Origin: Cycas panzhihuaensis
Taxonomy: Eukaryota; Cycadophyta
Direction: 5' to 3'
DNA length: 64,000 nt
Assembly: GCA_023213395.1 (NCBI GenBank)
Contig: CM041465.1
Location: 121,713,741-121,777,740 of the forward strand
Shown: positions 1 to 11,440 of the stretch, piece by piece
Layout: the number at the start of each line of letters is the position of its first letter
Position numbering within the stretch: position 1 is the stretch's first letter
Made by a program: the position numbers and the translations under genes
Notes under the pieces: model-generated
What the model was told of the DNA's origin: nothing
The model's input: only the letters and a program-made list of their open reading frames with translations
The model's database searches: none

Positions 1-639
1 TTATCAAAAAAGCCTAGCCACCACTCTAGATTTTGACCTTGTTTTTCTTAGCAACAAAATGTCAGATAAGAAATCTGACACCAGATCCGAGCTCAACTTG
101 AAAAAAAAATTCTTTTGAGTCTAGTTTTGAGGAATTTCGAGAAAGTCAATTTTTGGCCCTTACCAGTTCGTACGGCCTACTACACTACAAATCCACTCGA
201 TTCAGGGAAGTCTCCTCAGTTTAATCCTCCTGCATTTCTCATTTACTTATTCTATATTTGAAGTTTCTTCTTTCATTATTAAGAAAAAAAGGAAGGACGA
301 AAATATTCTTTTTATCACTTCACTTTTCATAGTTGCATCTTCACTATCTCTGTTTTCTCCTCCATGGGTAGATAAGTCTGCTTGGCAACTACCCGTTCCC
401 GACTATAGAGACCCTATTCTGAGGGTCTATAAAAATCACGAGGATCTGTCATTTTGGGCTAAGCGCATTGTGGGTTTTTTGCCTTCTGCATGAAGAATTG
501 GACATCACACTCTTGAACCAAGCCTTAGATAGAAATCGACTACGAAATTGTGCCTCCACGTACCTACGGATATATAGGAGGACTCTATAGGACCTTGATC
601 CCATCCTAGAATAGGGAGCCTGACCGCCCGTTGAAACCT
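1..639. other. Unassigned AT-rich flank
   Basis: No protein family is recognisable on either strand. A TATAAAA-like stretch lies near 428-434 and the bases after it could be the transcribed part of an LTR, but no second copy exists in the window. It does not match the 3' LTR of Copia-A (4866-5101), so it is not that element's ordinary 5' LTR. Confidence 0.4.
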
Positions 640-758
640 CGTAGTGCAGTGGTTAGCGGTTAGTTCCACGAAGCTACCAATCTCGAATCCCTTCTGGAGG
701 TTTATCGACGGGCCTACGAGTCTAGGCAATCCTATGTCTAGACTTGATAGAGCTCATC
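640..758 (+). repeat. Possible tRNA-derived SINE fragment and decayed primer site
   Basis: Bases 642-652 (TAGTGCAGTGG) fit the Pol III A-box consensus, and 680-690 (ending TCGAATCC) resemble a B box about 38 bases later, as in tRNA genes and tRNA-derived SINEs. The flanks do not fold into a clear cloverleaf, so a SINE or tRNA relic is more likely than a working tRNA gene. Bases 744-753 (TTGATAGAGC) look like the usual copia primer site TGGTATCAGAGC with a three-base loss and one change, placed directly before the gag ATG of Copia-A. Both readings are inference. Confidence 0.3.
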
Positions 759-1768
759 ATGGCCTCCTCTCTCTGCCTTACTAAGTCTGAAAAACTTACT
801 AGGGATAACTGTGAGTCTTGGAAGACTAAGATGAGATCTATTCTTGTGGCTCAAGGAGCATGGGACTAGATAGAGAATATCAAAGTAGAACCTATCGATG
901 TTGCAGAAAGGAAGATATACTTAGAGCAGAAAGGCCTTGCCCTTGCCTCCATTACTCTATCTATTGTGGATGCTATTTTGCCTCATATAGCTAGTGTTGC
1001 CACCCCTCACGAGGCATGGACCACTTTGAGGACCTTATATGCTCAAACATCACTGCTCGCATCATGGCTCTGAAATATCAAATGGATTTACTAAAGATGT
1101 TAGAGTCAAAGGACTTCACCACATTCTTTGCCTGCTTCAAGCTGCTAAATGAGAACTTGGTGTCTGTTGGAGTCACCTATTCTGATGGTGATCTCATTGA
1201 CCTCATAATACACAAGCTTCCTGGCCAATTCAAAAATTTTGTCACCTGCTACAAGATGGCGGTCAAAATAGCTTAGCCTTCCTTTGCTACCATATGTGGA
1301 TAACTCTTTCACTACGAGCAAACTAAAACCAACTTGGAAAATGAACTAGAGAATGCTTTTTCATCCAGAGCTAGTATCTGGGGCAGGAGCAATCCTACTA
1401 GAGGAAATCTTCGTGGCACTAATCAAGGGAGAAGATGCTCAACCAACTACAATTTTGGAAGAGGACAATCTCTTCCACGTCCAAATACACAACAATATTT
1501 TGGAGAATGGTTCGGCCATCAAATCATATGTTCCTACTGTGGAAAAACCCGGTCCTTATACCACTAATTGTTGTCATTGTAAGGCTGATCTAGAAAGGGG
1601 CATTATAGCATTAGGGAGCTACTCCAGGCAATCCGAGAAGAATGAGTCCACAAAAACAAAAGAAGAAGAGACAACATTTGTTACTGCACTTTCCTCAACT
1701 ATATGCAACCAAAGCAAAGATGACTGGTTCATAGACTCAGGAGCTTCCAGGCACATGACTCATAGGTG
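759..1768 (+). pseudogene. Copia-A gag and protease remnant
   Basis: The ATG at 759 opens a gag of the UBN2/DUF4219 type, which forms the virus-like particle. Codon 37 is TAG (867-869), and the frame shifts near 1050, after which gag continues at 1016-1276. A degenerate zinc knuckle (CSYCGK followed by out-of-frame NCCHC) lies at about 1530-1580, after an Arg/Gly/Asn-rich nucleic-acid-binding stretch. The aspartic protease active site reads DSGASRHMT at about 1733-1760, followed by a stop. At least two frameshifts and one stop make this a pseudogene. Confidence 0.85.
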
Positions 1769-1871
1769 AAACTAGTTTAGCACCGTAACTCCTCTTTAGG
1801 GTGTAGGATCAGTTGAGCTTGGAGATGACACCACTCATGCAATATAAGGACGTAGAACTGTTCCAGTTGTC

Positions 1872-3057
1872 ATGCCAAATGGAAACATTAAAAAAGTTGG
1901 CCGAGTACCCTGTGTACTTGGGATGATTGAAAACTTACTGTCCATCTCCCAACTGGCCGACAATAGACTCCAATTCTTGTTTGATGGTGATGGATGTATT
2001 ATTTTTGATAAAAATAAAGGGAACAAAGTGATTGGTAAAGGCATTCAAACTAATGGATTGTACAAATTTCTCATCTCACCAATTCACTCTGCCCTCAATG
2101 TAACACACAATATTGATAATGATAAGCTTTGGCATTTGCACTACAATCACTTGTCTTATGATGCTCTATCTTTGTTAAGCAAACATGACGTAGTAAATGG
2201 ACTACCCTAGATAAAGAAGACTAACTTCGTTTATGATGCATACATGATGAGTAAGCAACATAGATTACAGTTCTCCCCCAGTGCTAGAAGGGCAATGTGT
2301 AAGCTCTAGCTAATTCATAGTGACGTGTGGCCCATTCACACCACTATCTATGCAAGGTGCTCGTTACTACCTGGCATTTATAGATGAATGTACTAGGAAG
2401 ATTTGGATTTACTTCCTTAAACTAAAGCCGAATGTGTTTGATGCCCTTCTTAACTTGAAGGCCAAAGTTGAGAAGGAAAGTGGGCACTACATCAAACGTC
2501 TAAGAATTGACAATAGTGGAGAATTCGTCTCTAATAAATTCTCACAATATTGCAAAAGAAATGGAATACAAAGACAATTCATAATGCCATACACTCCTCA
2601 ATCCAATGGAGTAGCAAAGAGGAAGTACATGACCATAACAGAAATGACGCAGTCCCTTCTAAAACAAAAGGGAGTATCCAATAGGTATTGGGTTGAAGTT
2701 ACCAACATTGTTGTATATCTCTTCAACCAAAGTCCTACCAAGGCCCTAGAAAACATGAGTCCTAAAAAAGCCTGGTCAGGACAAAATCCTGATATCTTAC
2801 ATCTTCGTATCTTTGGGTTCACTGTTTACATGCATATTCCAGTTGAAAAAAAGAAGAAATTAGATGACAAAAGCAGAAAATGTATTTTGGTAGGCTATAA
2901 TGAAGTCTCCAAGGCATATAGATGCCTTCACCCTTTGACCGATAAAATCTATCCAAGTAGAGACATGTATTTTGATGAAATATTAGATACTGCTAAGGAG
3001 AATATAACTTCTCCTTTTGTCTCACTGGACAATATTGTCATTCCCCATTGGGTATAG
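1872..3057 (+). pseudogene. Copia-A GAG-pre-integrase and integrase core
   Basis: The first part (1872-2210) ends in the integrase zinc region: the His pair is visible in LWHLHYNHLS, but the Cys pair downstream is lost (YDAY where CxxC is expected, near 2233). The core begins at about 2311 with HSDV and continues, after a one-base shift, in the frame 2320-3057. It includes RIDNSGEF (second Asp) and a region corresponding to NGVAERM in which Glu reads Lys (NGVAKRK). Loss of the catalytic Glu would abolish strand transfer. Confidence 0.85.
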
Positions 3058-3210
3058 CCTCACCTAGAGGAGCAACAAAGAGAGTACCACGAATCTTTGA
3101 GCAAATCCCTACAAGACACCATTCCAAGGACCTCTAGTGAATTTGTAGATCAACAACCTAGTTCCTCTAGGCAAAACATCACCAACGATCTAAAATGATC
3201 ATCTACTACA

Positions 3211-4860
3211 CCACAGAAGAAAATACCAAAGTGGTCTTTAAAAGAAATGAAGGAATCGTGAACAAATCCTGATCTCATCCAAGAAGGCAGAAGAACTAGA
3301 AGGCAAAAACACTATGGACCCGCAACTCACTATGACATCTCATTTCAACAGGCTCATTATGATCATCACTGGACCAAGGCCTTGGATGAAGAAATAGAGT
3401 CAATTTTAAAAAATAAAACCTAGGATCTAATAGAACTACCACCAAACAAACCTATTGTTGAGTGTTAGTGGTTGTACAAGGTTAAGGAAAAGGCAGATGG
3501 GTCAATTGGAAAATATAAGGCTCGTTTTGTGGCAAAAGGATACACTCACACTCAAGGGATTGATTTTGAAGAAACTTTCACCCTCGTCAGCAAAATGACA
3601 ATCATCAGAACTGTGATTGCACTAGTTGCACAGAATAATAGGCTTGTATATCAGATGGATGTCAAGGGAGCCTTTCTTAATGGAGATCTACAAGAGGAAG
3701 TCTACATGGAACAACCCCCTAGATATGTATCCAAGAACAAGAACATCTTGTCTACAAACTAAATAAAGCACTTTATGGATTGAAACAAGTTTCCAGGTCT
3801 TGGTATGCCAAGATTGACTCCTACTTACAAGGTGTTGGAATGAAACGATCGGAGGCGGATTCAAGACTTTATGTTCATGTCGACAAGAACAATTAGATCA
3901 CTGTTACGTATGTGGATGATCTGATACTAACTGGAAATAACTCTAGCTAGATCAACTTTTTGTGACTTTAGTTTTCAAAGGCCTTTAAAATGACAAACTT
4001 GGGAGAAATTTATTACTACCTAGGAATTGAAATTCACAAACAGCCAGATGGAATTTTTATTCATCAAAGCAAGTATATTGGTCGAATATTGGAGCAATTT
4101 AACATGACAGATTGTAAACCATCTCCTACACCCATGTATATTGGAACCAAGCTGACTGTTGATCCAAAAGGGAAACCCGTAAATGAGACTCTTTATAGAA
4201 AATTAGTCGAGAACCTCATATATATTACTTCAACCCGATCAGACATAGTGTTTGTCGTGGGGTTAGTCTCAAGGTTCATGTCTGCTCCAAAAGAATCTCA
4301 TTGGAAAGTAGCCAAACATATACTACAATATTTGCAAGGGACAAAATCCTATATAATCCATTACAGTAGTCAAGGCATGACTCATTTAATTGGATACATT
4401 GACTCTGATTGGGTAGGAGACACTGGCAGTCAAAAATCTACCATAGGATATTATTTCAGCCTAGGGAATGGGATCATATCATGGAAAACAAAAAACCAGT
4501 CCATTGTCTCCTATGTCTAAAGCTAAATATCAAACCATTGTCCAGTCAACCTGCAAAGCAATTTGGCTCAGATGTCTCCTTAAAGAGTTGAGATTGACAC
4601 AGGTCTCTCCAACTCCAATCAACTGTGACAACTAGAGCACCATTCAAATGACCAAGAATCCCATTTTTCATGCTTGAACAAAGCACAATGAAGTTCATCA
4701 TCACTTTATTTGGGAGAAGGTAGACAGGGGGGAAGTCAAATTGATCTATTATCCCAACTCAGAACAACTTGCTGACATCTTCACAAAGCCTCTCTCTAAG
4801 GACAAATTCTTGTACCTTAGAGACAAAATTGGAATGAAAGAAAAGGATCAAACACTAAGA
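3211..4860 (+). pseudogene. Copia-A reverse transcriptase and RNase H
   Basis: Copia RT (RVT_2) is recognisable from W-D-L-I-E-L near 3420 through YKARFVAKGYTHTQG and YQMDVKGAFLNGDL (3472-3762). The catalytic box YVDDLILTGN lies at about 3909-3938 in a broken stretch. The thumb and RNase H follow from 3990: TNLGEIYYYLGIE, then YIDSDWVGD at about 4398, with the C-terminal copia tail to about 4850. Stops at 3423, 3760 and 4518 and a frameshift separate the pieces. The domain order matches Copia-C. Confidence 0.85.
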
Positions 4861-4865
4861 GGGGG

Positions 4866-5101
4866 TGTTAGACTATAATGTCTAATCCTCTATATATTGA
4901 TGTATTATAATTAGTGACTTAACTGTAACATTTAATGTAAGTCATGTAACATAGATGTAACTTATTATGTTGGTCATGCCTCTAACCCTAACATATTATT
5001 AGGGGCTTCCTGTAAAAATATGTATAATACCTCTCAATATACTCAAGAGAGTTCATTATCTTTTGTGATCTCTTATTCACTTTGGCTCATCTGCTCTAAC
5101 A
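4866..5101 (+). repeat. Copia-A 3' LTR
   Basis: 236 bp, starts TGTTAGAC and ends CTCTAACA, so the terminal inverted repeat is TGTTA/TAACA. It is preceded by a purine run ending GGGGG at 4865. It follows the RNase H tail directly. No second copy exists in the window. Confidence 0.8.
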
Positions 5102-5464
5102 ACTCCATCCCAGGGTTGTGGCCACCTATTTAAGGGAAAGGTTGGGCTCAGTCTTAGGCATCAGAATAGAGTTGTTGGCTGCTATAATCTTGGCCTTAGG
5201 CCTGCAATTTCTCTGGAGGGAATGTTGCCTCGAAGAGGGAAGCTTTACCAGGTGTTAACTTATCAATTTTACTTCATATTTTGATCTGTACTCTCATTTA
5301 TTTCATCAATAATTGTTGAAAATACTCTGAAAGGTCTCTATATTTTTGGTATTAGAACTATATTTGTGTATTTTGTTCTCGTCTTGCTCTATTCTCTCTA
5401 AAAGGATTGTGCAGGCTAGGTACAAAACATCACTCTACTCTAATATTTCCTAGTGGTAATTTGT
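5102..5464 (+). other. Unassigned insert with an exon-like open stretch
   Basis: From 5116 to about 5250 two of the three forward frames stay open. The stretch is bounded by CAG (5112-5114) on the left and CCAG|GTGTTA near 5250 on the right, which look like splice acceptor and donor sites. The rest (5256-5464) is T-rich and intron-like. I cannot assign a family. It lies between the end of Copia-A and the broken 5' edge of Copia-B and may be host DNA or a captured gene piece. Confidence 0.3.
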
Positions 5465-6730
5465 TTCTAGTCCATGGCATCTCTAGAAACTTACTCTTTG
5501 TTTATTAGTTGGATAAATAACAAATGAGTGTTTTATTCAAAAATAGAAAATGTGTCATTAGAGACAAAATAATCCAAGTGGTTGCAGTTGGCCATGAAGA
5601 TCATGGCCTCTATAAATTAGATACAACACTTGGCATTACTCATGCCTTAGTTCCACAATCAATCAGTAAGATCAGTTATGGCATGAGAGACTTGGTCATT
5701 TGAACTTGGATAACATTAAATTGATATTTAGACAAAACATGGTGTATGGTTTATCCAAAATTTTAGTGGATAAATGCCCCTGTGAAGCTTACTTAATGGG
5801 GAAACAACACAGTGGACCTTTTCAAAAAGGTAAAGCATGGAGAGCACAAAGTTTGTTATAGTTGGGTCATTCAGATATATGTGGACTTATGTCCACTCAA
5901 TTCTTTGGAGGTGCCCTATACTTCATCACCTTTATCAATGATTTTTCACACAAAGTGTGCATATATTTCTTGAGATATATATCAAAAGCTTTCACTAAGT
6001 TTAAGGAATATAAACTTGTAGTGGAGTAAAAGTCAAACATGTAAATCAAAATCCTTAGGTTTGACAATGGTGGTGAATATGATTCAAATGGGTTTATTTA
6101 GTTTTGTATTCAAAATGGCATCAAACAACAATTTTTTACCCCTTATACACCTCAACAAAATGGTGTGGCAGAATGAATGAACAGAACACTTGTTAGCAAA
6201 GCAAAAACCATGATGCAAGTTAAAGGTCTCACTTAATCATATTGGGAAGAAGCAGTCCACACTACTTATTTGACCAATTGTAGTTCCACTATAGCAGTTT
6301 CAAACATGACACTAGAGGAGGCTTGAATTAGCCACAAGCCAACGATCAATCATCTTCACACTTTTGGATGCATTGCTTACATGAACATCCTCCAGGAACA
6401 AAGACAATAGTTTGATGATAGAAGTCTCAAATGCATCTTCATTGGATGTGCTATTGGTAGCAAGCCTAGAAGGTATATGATCCCATTGGAAAAAAGATGC
6501 GCATATTTAGAGATGTTGTCTTTCTAGAAGATAATCAAGAAGTCAACCTTAGCTCCATCAAAGTTCCTTTTGATAAAGGCAAAGCTATAGTTGAGGATTC
6601 TACTCCCTCAACTTCTTCCATGTCATGTCATTCATTAGCACCTGCATCACTTTCTTTGTCATCTTCTTCAATGGTTCCTCCACCCAACCTTAGCAGCACA
6701 TTTGGGATTCAACAATCTTTATAGGCACAA
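5465..6730 (+). pseudogene. Copia-B integrase remnant
   Basis: Recognisable pieces in order: the pre-integrase zinc region with RLGHLNLDN near 5690 and CPCEAYLMGKQ near 5775; HSDICGLMS near 5870 (first catalytic Asp); RFDNGGEYDS near 6058 (second Asp); TPQQNGVAE at about 6150, followed at once by a TGA. A linker with LKCIFIGCAIGSK follows near 6430. Several in-frame TAA/TAG/TGA codons interrupt it. The piece at 6497-6724 is the Ser/Pro-rich linker before RT. Confidence 0.8.
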
Positions 6731-8421
6731 GACATTGAAGTGACAATAACAATAGCAAAGAGGTTACCTAAATGGTGTCTTCAAACTATAGCGAGTGCAT
6801 AAACTGTTGAAGGCAAACGTCCATCTAAAATGCGACAACACAATATAAACTATGCACTTATGGATGAAGTGCTTAGTACTCAAGAGCTCTCCACTTTTGA
6901 GGAGGCATGTAATGATGAAAAGGAGAAAGCCGTAACAAACAATGAAATCCATTCTATTGAAAAGAATGGAACATGGGACTTGGTTAACTTGCATGAAGGC
7001 AAACAGGCAATTAGCTGCAACTGGTTTTATAAAACCAAGTTTTGATCTGATGATTCAATTAAGCGACATAAAGCTCGACTGGTTGCAAAAGGATTCAAGT
7101 AAAAGGAAGGCATTGACTATGAGGAGACTTTTGCACTTGTCTCCAACATGAACGCCATCAGAATTGTCATGACCTTAGTTACTCAATGCAAATGGCCTAT
7201 TTATCAGATGGATGTCAAGAGCACCTTCTTAAACAGTGACTTGACTGAGGTGGTATATTTGAAGCAACCTCTTGGATACATTGTACATGGCAAAGAGTAT
7301 TTAGTTTGTTGCCTCAAAAAGGCTGTATATGGTTTAAAACTAATGCCATTTCCTTAGTACTCCAAATCGATGACTATTTTTTAAGACATGATTTTCATCA
7401 ATCCTCATTAGACCTGAATTTATACATGAAATTTCAAGACTTGCACATCACTCTTGTTGTATTATATGTTGATGATTTGATTATCATTGATAGTAGTATA
7501 AATATGATAAGAGAGTTTTTAAAAGGACCTTAAATGGAGTTTCAAAATGATAGATCTTGGGTTTCTTCACTATTTTATAAGCATGGAGATGTGGCAATAG
7601 CCAAGCAACATCTTCATATCCCAAGCCAAATATACTTAGGACATTTTGCAGTGTTTCAGAATGGAGGACTGTAAATCAACACCTACCACTATGGAGACTA
7701 GCACTAAATTATTATCTAATTAGGAAGCCAAATCAATAGATTTTATACTTTTTAGATAGCTAGTGGATAGTTTAATTTATTTGACTAACACTTAGACTAA
7801 ACAATTTTATATGTTATTGGAATCTACTCTAGATTTATGTTTCAACCCAATCAAAAACATTAGAATGCCACAAAGTATATTTTCAAGTATCTTAAAGATA
7901 CATTACAGCATGGGTTGCATTACACTCATAAAGAGAACTTCACTTTAGAGGGATTCTTAGATTTTGATTGGGTTGGTTGCTAAAATAGTTGAAAATCAAC
8001 CTCAGGTTATTACTTTAACCTTGGATCAATTGTTGTCTTGTGGAGTTGTAAGAAGTAACCAAATGTCACACTCTCCTCCACTAAAACATAATACAAAGCT
8101 ATTGTCAAAATAACATGCAAAGCTATCTGGCTTAGATGAATTCTTGGGGAGCTTGGACTTGAGCAGACACATCCCACCCCTTTATATTGTGACAATCAAA
8201 GGGTCATCAGGATTACCAAGAATCCAATGTTTCATGCAAGGACCAAGCATATTAAGATGCATCACGACTTTATAAGGAAACATGTTCAAATGGTGAGATC
8301 GACCTCATGTACAGGTCTACGAACCAACAATTGGTAGACATGTTTACCAAAGCACTTGGTAGATAGAAGTTTGAACATTTTAGAGAAGGCCTTGGTGTTC
8401 AACTTAATGATATAAACATTA
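6731..8421 (+). pseudogene. Copia-B reverse transcriptase and RNase H remnant
   Basis: RT begins near 6880 and shows NGTWDLVNL, KARLVAKGF (about 7070) and YQMDVKSTFLNSDL (7203-7245). The catalytic box YVDDLIII is at about 7465-7488. RNase H is heavily eroded; the AKHIKMHHDFI-like tail is near 8246-8275. The fragment ends at the purine tract AAGGGGTGG (8421-8429) before the LTR. Confidence 0.8.
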
Positions 8422-8429
8422 AGGGGTGG

Positions 8430-8775
8430 TGTTAGAACCTTTATGTTTTATTGTTAAGTTATGTATTATTTATGCATTTTATGCTTAATATGTAAATGTG
8501 CACTTTTTCTACTAATATAACTTAAGTTATAACTTGGGTCAAAGACTCCTTTTTTCCCTTTTGAGTTATCAAATATAAGTATGTACTAGTCCATGCATGT
8601 TCAACACTTAGGGTATTTGCATGTCAAACATGCAAAGACCCTGAGGAGAGCTCTCCCATCTATATAAAGAGACCATTCTCTCTTGTATTGCATGTAGAGA
8701 TGAGTGTATTGTTATGCTATTAGATTAATTCAAGAGTTATTGGAGTCTAAAACAATTCAGCCTCCTCCATTAACA
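8430..8775 (+). repeat. Copia-B 3' LTR
   Basis: 346 bp, starts TGTTAGAACC and ends ATTAACA. A TATATAAA box lies at 8661-8668. The first 60 bases clearly resemble the Copia-C LTR (TGTTA, AACC, TTATGTTT, GTTAAGTTA in the same order), so B and C are related families or subfamilies. Confidence 0.8.
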
Positions 8776-8813
8776 TAGTGCATAATGTGCTTGTGAATCT
8801 TAGTCGCATGTTG

Positions 8814-9337
8814 TGTTAAACCTTATGTTTAAATGTTAAGTTAATGTACTTTTATTTTTCATGTAATATATGCACTTTTTACTTTAGGGGTGACTTATCA
8901 CTTAAGTGATAAAGTGCACACCCACATTCTTTCTAGTGACACAACGTTGTCACTAAAGGGTCAAATGGACCCTCATGCACTTTTTCTCACATGAGAGCCC
9001 AAAAGGACACATGTCCAACATGCAAGGCATGTATCTTGGATGTTTGACACTTGTCAAACATCCAAGGCCTTAGGTCTCTCATTTCACTCTATATAATGAG
9101 ACCTCTCCTCATTGTCTCACACAAGAGTTGGAGTTGTATTGTCATGCTATCAGTTTGCTAATCAAACTGTTTCTTCTTGGGAGGTTGGACCAATTCCAAC
9201 TCCACACATTGGGTATCATTTTCTCTTGCTCCTATTTCTCTTTGTGTTCTTTATGCTTTCATGCTTTCATGCATTTGTAGTATTATGCTTGTACTTTTGA
9301 TCTTAGGACTAATGTGGCCTAATGCCCATTTTTCACA
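8814..9337 (+). repeat. Copia-C 5' LTR
   Basis: 524 bp, TGTTAAACC to TTTTCACA. It carries the promoter (TATATAA at 9090-9096) and several short inverted repeats, such as CACTTAAGTG and a TGACA/TGTCA pair near 8936-8954. It matches 15575-16096 almost base for base. Confidence 0.95.
9090..9096 (+). promoter_or_regulatory. TATA box in Copia-C 5' LTR
   Basis: TATATAA, repeated at 15849-15855 in the 3' LTR. Its distance from the LTR end (about 240 bp) is usual for copia U3/R borders. The transcription start is inferred to lie about 30 bases downstream. Confidence 0.6.
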
Positions 9338-9339
9338 TT

Positions 9340-9351
9340 TGGTATCAGAGC
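9340..9351 (+). other. Copia-C primer binding site
   Basis: TGGTATCAGAGC, two bases after the 5' LTR. It is complementary to the 3' end of plant initiator tRNA-Met, the standard primer for minus-strand DNA synthesis in copia elements. Confidence 0.9.
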
Positions 9352-11440
9352 TGAAAGGTCTCTAAACTTAGTTTGTTTCAGCACTGTTAGTTTGTTTCAA
9401 AACTTATCTCTGCCCCTCCTGCTTTTTCAAATCGTGCCTTTGGACTATCCTCTGTCCCTGCACTTGAAGAAGCCCATCAGACACCAACTCGGAAGTTGTC
9501 CAAGCTCAACTCAGCATTGAGGAAATCAGTCTTGGCCAGCCTCCATCAAGGCATCGCCAAGTCAAGAAGCTCTCGCCATCTCAAGACTCAAAGTGCCACA
9601 TCATCTCGATTACAACAAGACATCATCCTGTCCAACCCACCGCTCTCTCATTGTTCACCGTCTTGTCATTAGCACTGTCTGGCGAGTCACGCCCATATTG
9701 CGACGACTCTTCACACTGCCCATGCCCACAACTCAAGACACATTCAAAGTGCCCACCCAAGATTCAAGCGCCAACTCAATAAGATTCCAATTTCTTTGCT
9801 AGCACCAATAATCAAGACTTCAATCGGCTAACTCAAGACTCTTCATCGATACCAAGCATGATCTCAAGATCGCCAACTCGGCCCACTCTCAAGGCGCAAC
9901 TCGGCCTCGAGTACATCACTCATCACCGTCCACCAAGATTCCTCACTTTGAGTCGCCGAATACCAGTCGGCCCAACCAAGATTCATTGTCTTTACGGCAA
10001 GTGCACACCAAAGATCACCGCTACTCATCTCGATTCTGTCTCTCATCACAACAAGCAGGCTCCAAATTAACTCAAGATTCAACAACAAGACTCACCACGG
10101 TCGAGCAGACAATGCCATTTAAGATATCGGCTTGTCATCGCCCGATCGGCGGCCAGCTCAGCTCACATTTGAAAAATCAACTTAACTCAGCTCAGCTCAG
10201 TATTGAAGAATGCTCATGTGAATCATTTTTTTAAAGGTTTTAAGAGATTTTTTTTTTAAATTTCTCAAGGGGGGAATCTTAAAAGACTTTAAGTCTTTAT
10301 AGCTGGGCCTACTTAAATTTTTTTTACAAACATTGGCAGTCTTGATTCTCAAAAGTACTTTTGTACTTACTGTTTTAAGCTCTTTTAGCACACTTTCATG
10401 CTATTAAAGCATCATTGAGCTTAATTAATGTAATCAAAAGGAATATTTACATTGTAAAGGTGAAGAAAATTACCACCTAACTTCAGTTTTTGGCACCTTG
10501 CATGGTGACCTTGGCCTTCTTTAGTTCAAAAAGGGAAGGTTCATTGTGAAACTTAATAAAATCACAATTTTCTTGTTGGATTGTTGAGACATTTTAAGTC
10601 TCAACAGCTGCTGCGTGGAGTTTGTGTTGGAGCATTTAAATTACCACCTAACTTCAGTTTTTGGCACCTTGCATGGTGACCTTGGCCTTCTTCAGTTCAA
10701 AAAGGGAAGGTTCATTGTGAAACTTAATAAAATCACAATTTTCTTGTTGGATTGTTGAGACATTTTAAGTCTCAACAATTGCTATGGAGTTTGTGTTGGA
10801 GCATTTTTTGAGTACACTTTTCTTGTGACTTCATCACTTCATCAGATTTTGAAGGTTAAAAGGAACCCTCTTTTGCTGTCATCAAAGGTTCCTTGCATCA
10901 CTTTCTTTTAAGTACTCAAAGTACTTTATCATTGTACTCAAGCATACATAGCACCTCACTTGGATCATAAAGCACTTGAAATCATTTTGTGCTCATTCTT
11001 TGTAAGCCAAAAGGCATAAAAAATCCAAGTAGGAAGATTCACTTAGACTTGTTTAAAAGTGAATTTAAAATCATGGAGAGGCTCGAAAAGGTTCAAACCT
11101 TGCCTCTAAATTAACCTTAAGCTTGGTGCATTCCCTAGGGGACCAACCGAATGCAGTCGGTGCCGACAATTAAGGTTGCTTGAGGAAAGGAGGTTCGAAG
11201 GGTGTTATTGGGTGTGAATCCTGTGGAAAGCATGGTACGTCCATGCGGATCAGCCCTACCGCCTTGTCCTAGATTTAACTTGGTCCAACTCAATAGCGAG
11301 TCCTCCACCTCTCTTCACCCCTTGGTTGTTGGATCTTCTTGTAAAATCAAAATTTGGTGGTGTTGTTTGAGGGTGGGTCTTAAGCGGAAGCTTTGAAGTT
11401 TCAAGTTATCGCTAGCTTCAAGTGTTAATCAAGTGGAAAG
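9352..11440 (+). other. Copia-C long untranslated leader
   Basis: About 2.1 kb separates the primer site from the gag ATG, far longer than in compact copia elements. Bases 9470-10200 are C-rich with recurrent CTCAAG/AACTC/CGGC words; 10230-10800 are AT-rich and include a 171-bp tandem duplication; 11060-11440 are of mixed composition. No conserved protein is visible. The short open frames here lack recognisable motifs. Confidence 0.7.
10470..10806 (+). repeat. 171-bp tandem duplication in Copia-C leader
   Basis: Two adjacent copies start at TTACCACCTAAC (10470 and 10641). They are nearly identical; the visible differences are T/C at 10521 versus 10692 and a few bases plus small gaps near the 3' end (CAGCTGCTGCGTGGAG versus CAATTGCTATGGAG). 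Such duplications arise by slippage or template switching in reverse transcription. Confidence 0.9.

Larger units (their letters stand above)
759..5101 (+). mobile_element. Copia-A: 5'-truncated Ty1/copia LTR retrotransposon
   Basis: Domain order is gag, protease, integrase, reverse transcriptase, RNase H, which defines Ty1/copia. The 3' end has a purine-rich tract (4859-4865) and an LTR beginning TGTTA and ending TAACA (4866-5101). No copy of this LTR lies upstream, so the 5' LTR was deleted or replaced. Frames are interrupted throughout (for example TAG at 867-869 in gag), so the copy cannot encode a functional polyprotein. Confidence 0.9.
5465..8775 (+). mobile_element. Copia-B: 5'-truncated copia element related to Copia-C
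   Basis: The element starts abruptly at a point matching position about 12640 of Copia-C (just before the LLSVSQL motif), so 5' LTR, leader, gag and protease are missing. Integrase, RT and RNase H fragments align with Copia-C along their length, and the LTR is a diverged relative of the Copia-C LTR. Many stop codons are present. No target duplication can be defined because the left end is broken. Confidence 0.85.

Noticed and set aside
9112-9365. Two short plus-strand frames repeated almost exactly at 15871-16175
   Set aside because: They lie in the two LTRs of Copia-C; the repetition comes from the LTR pair, not from a gene family.
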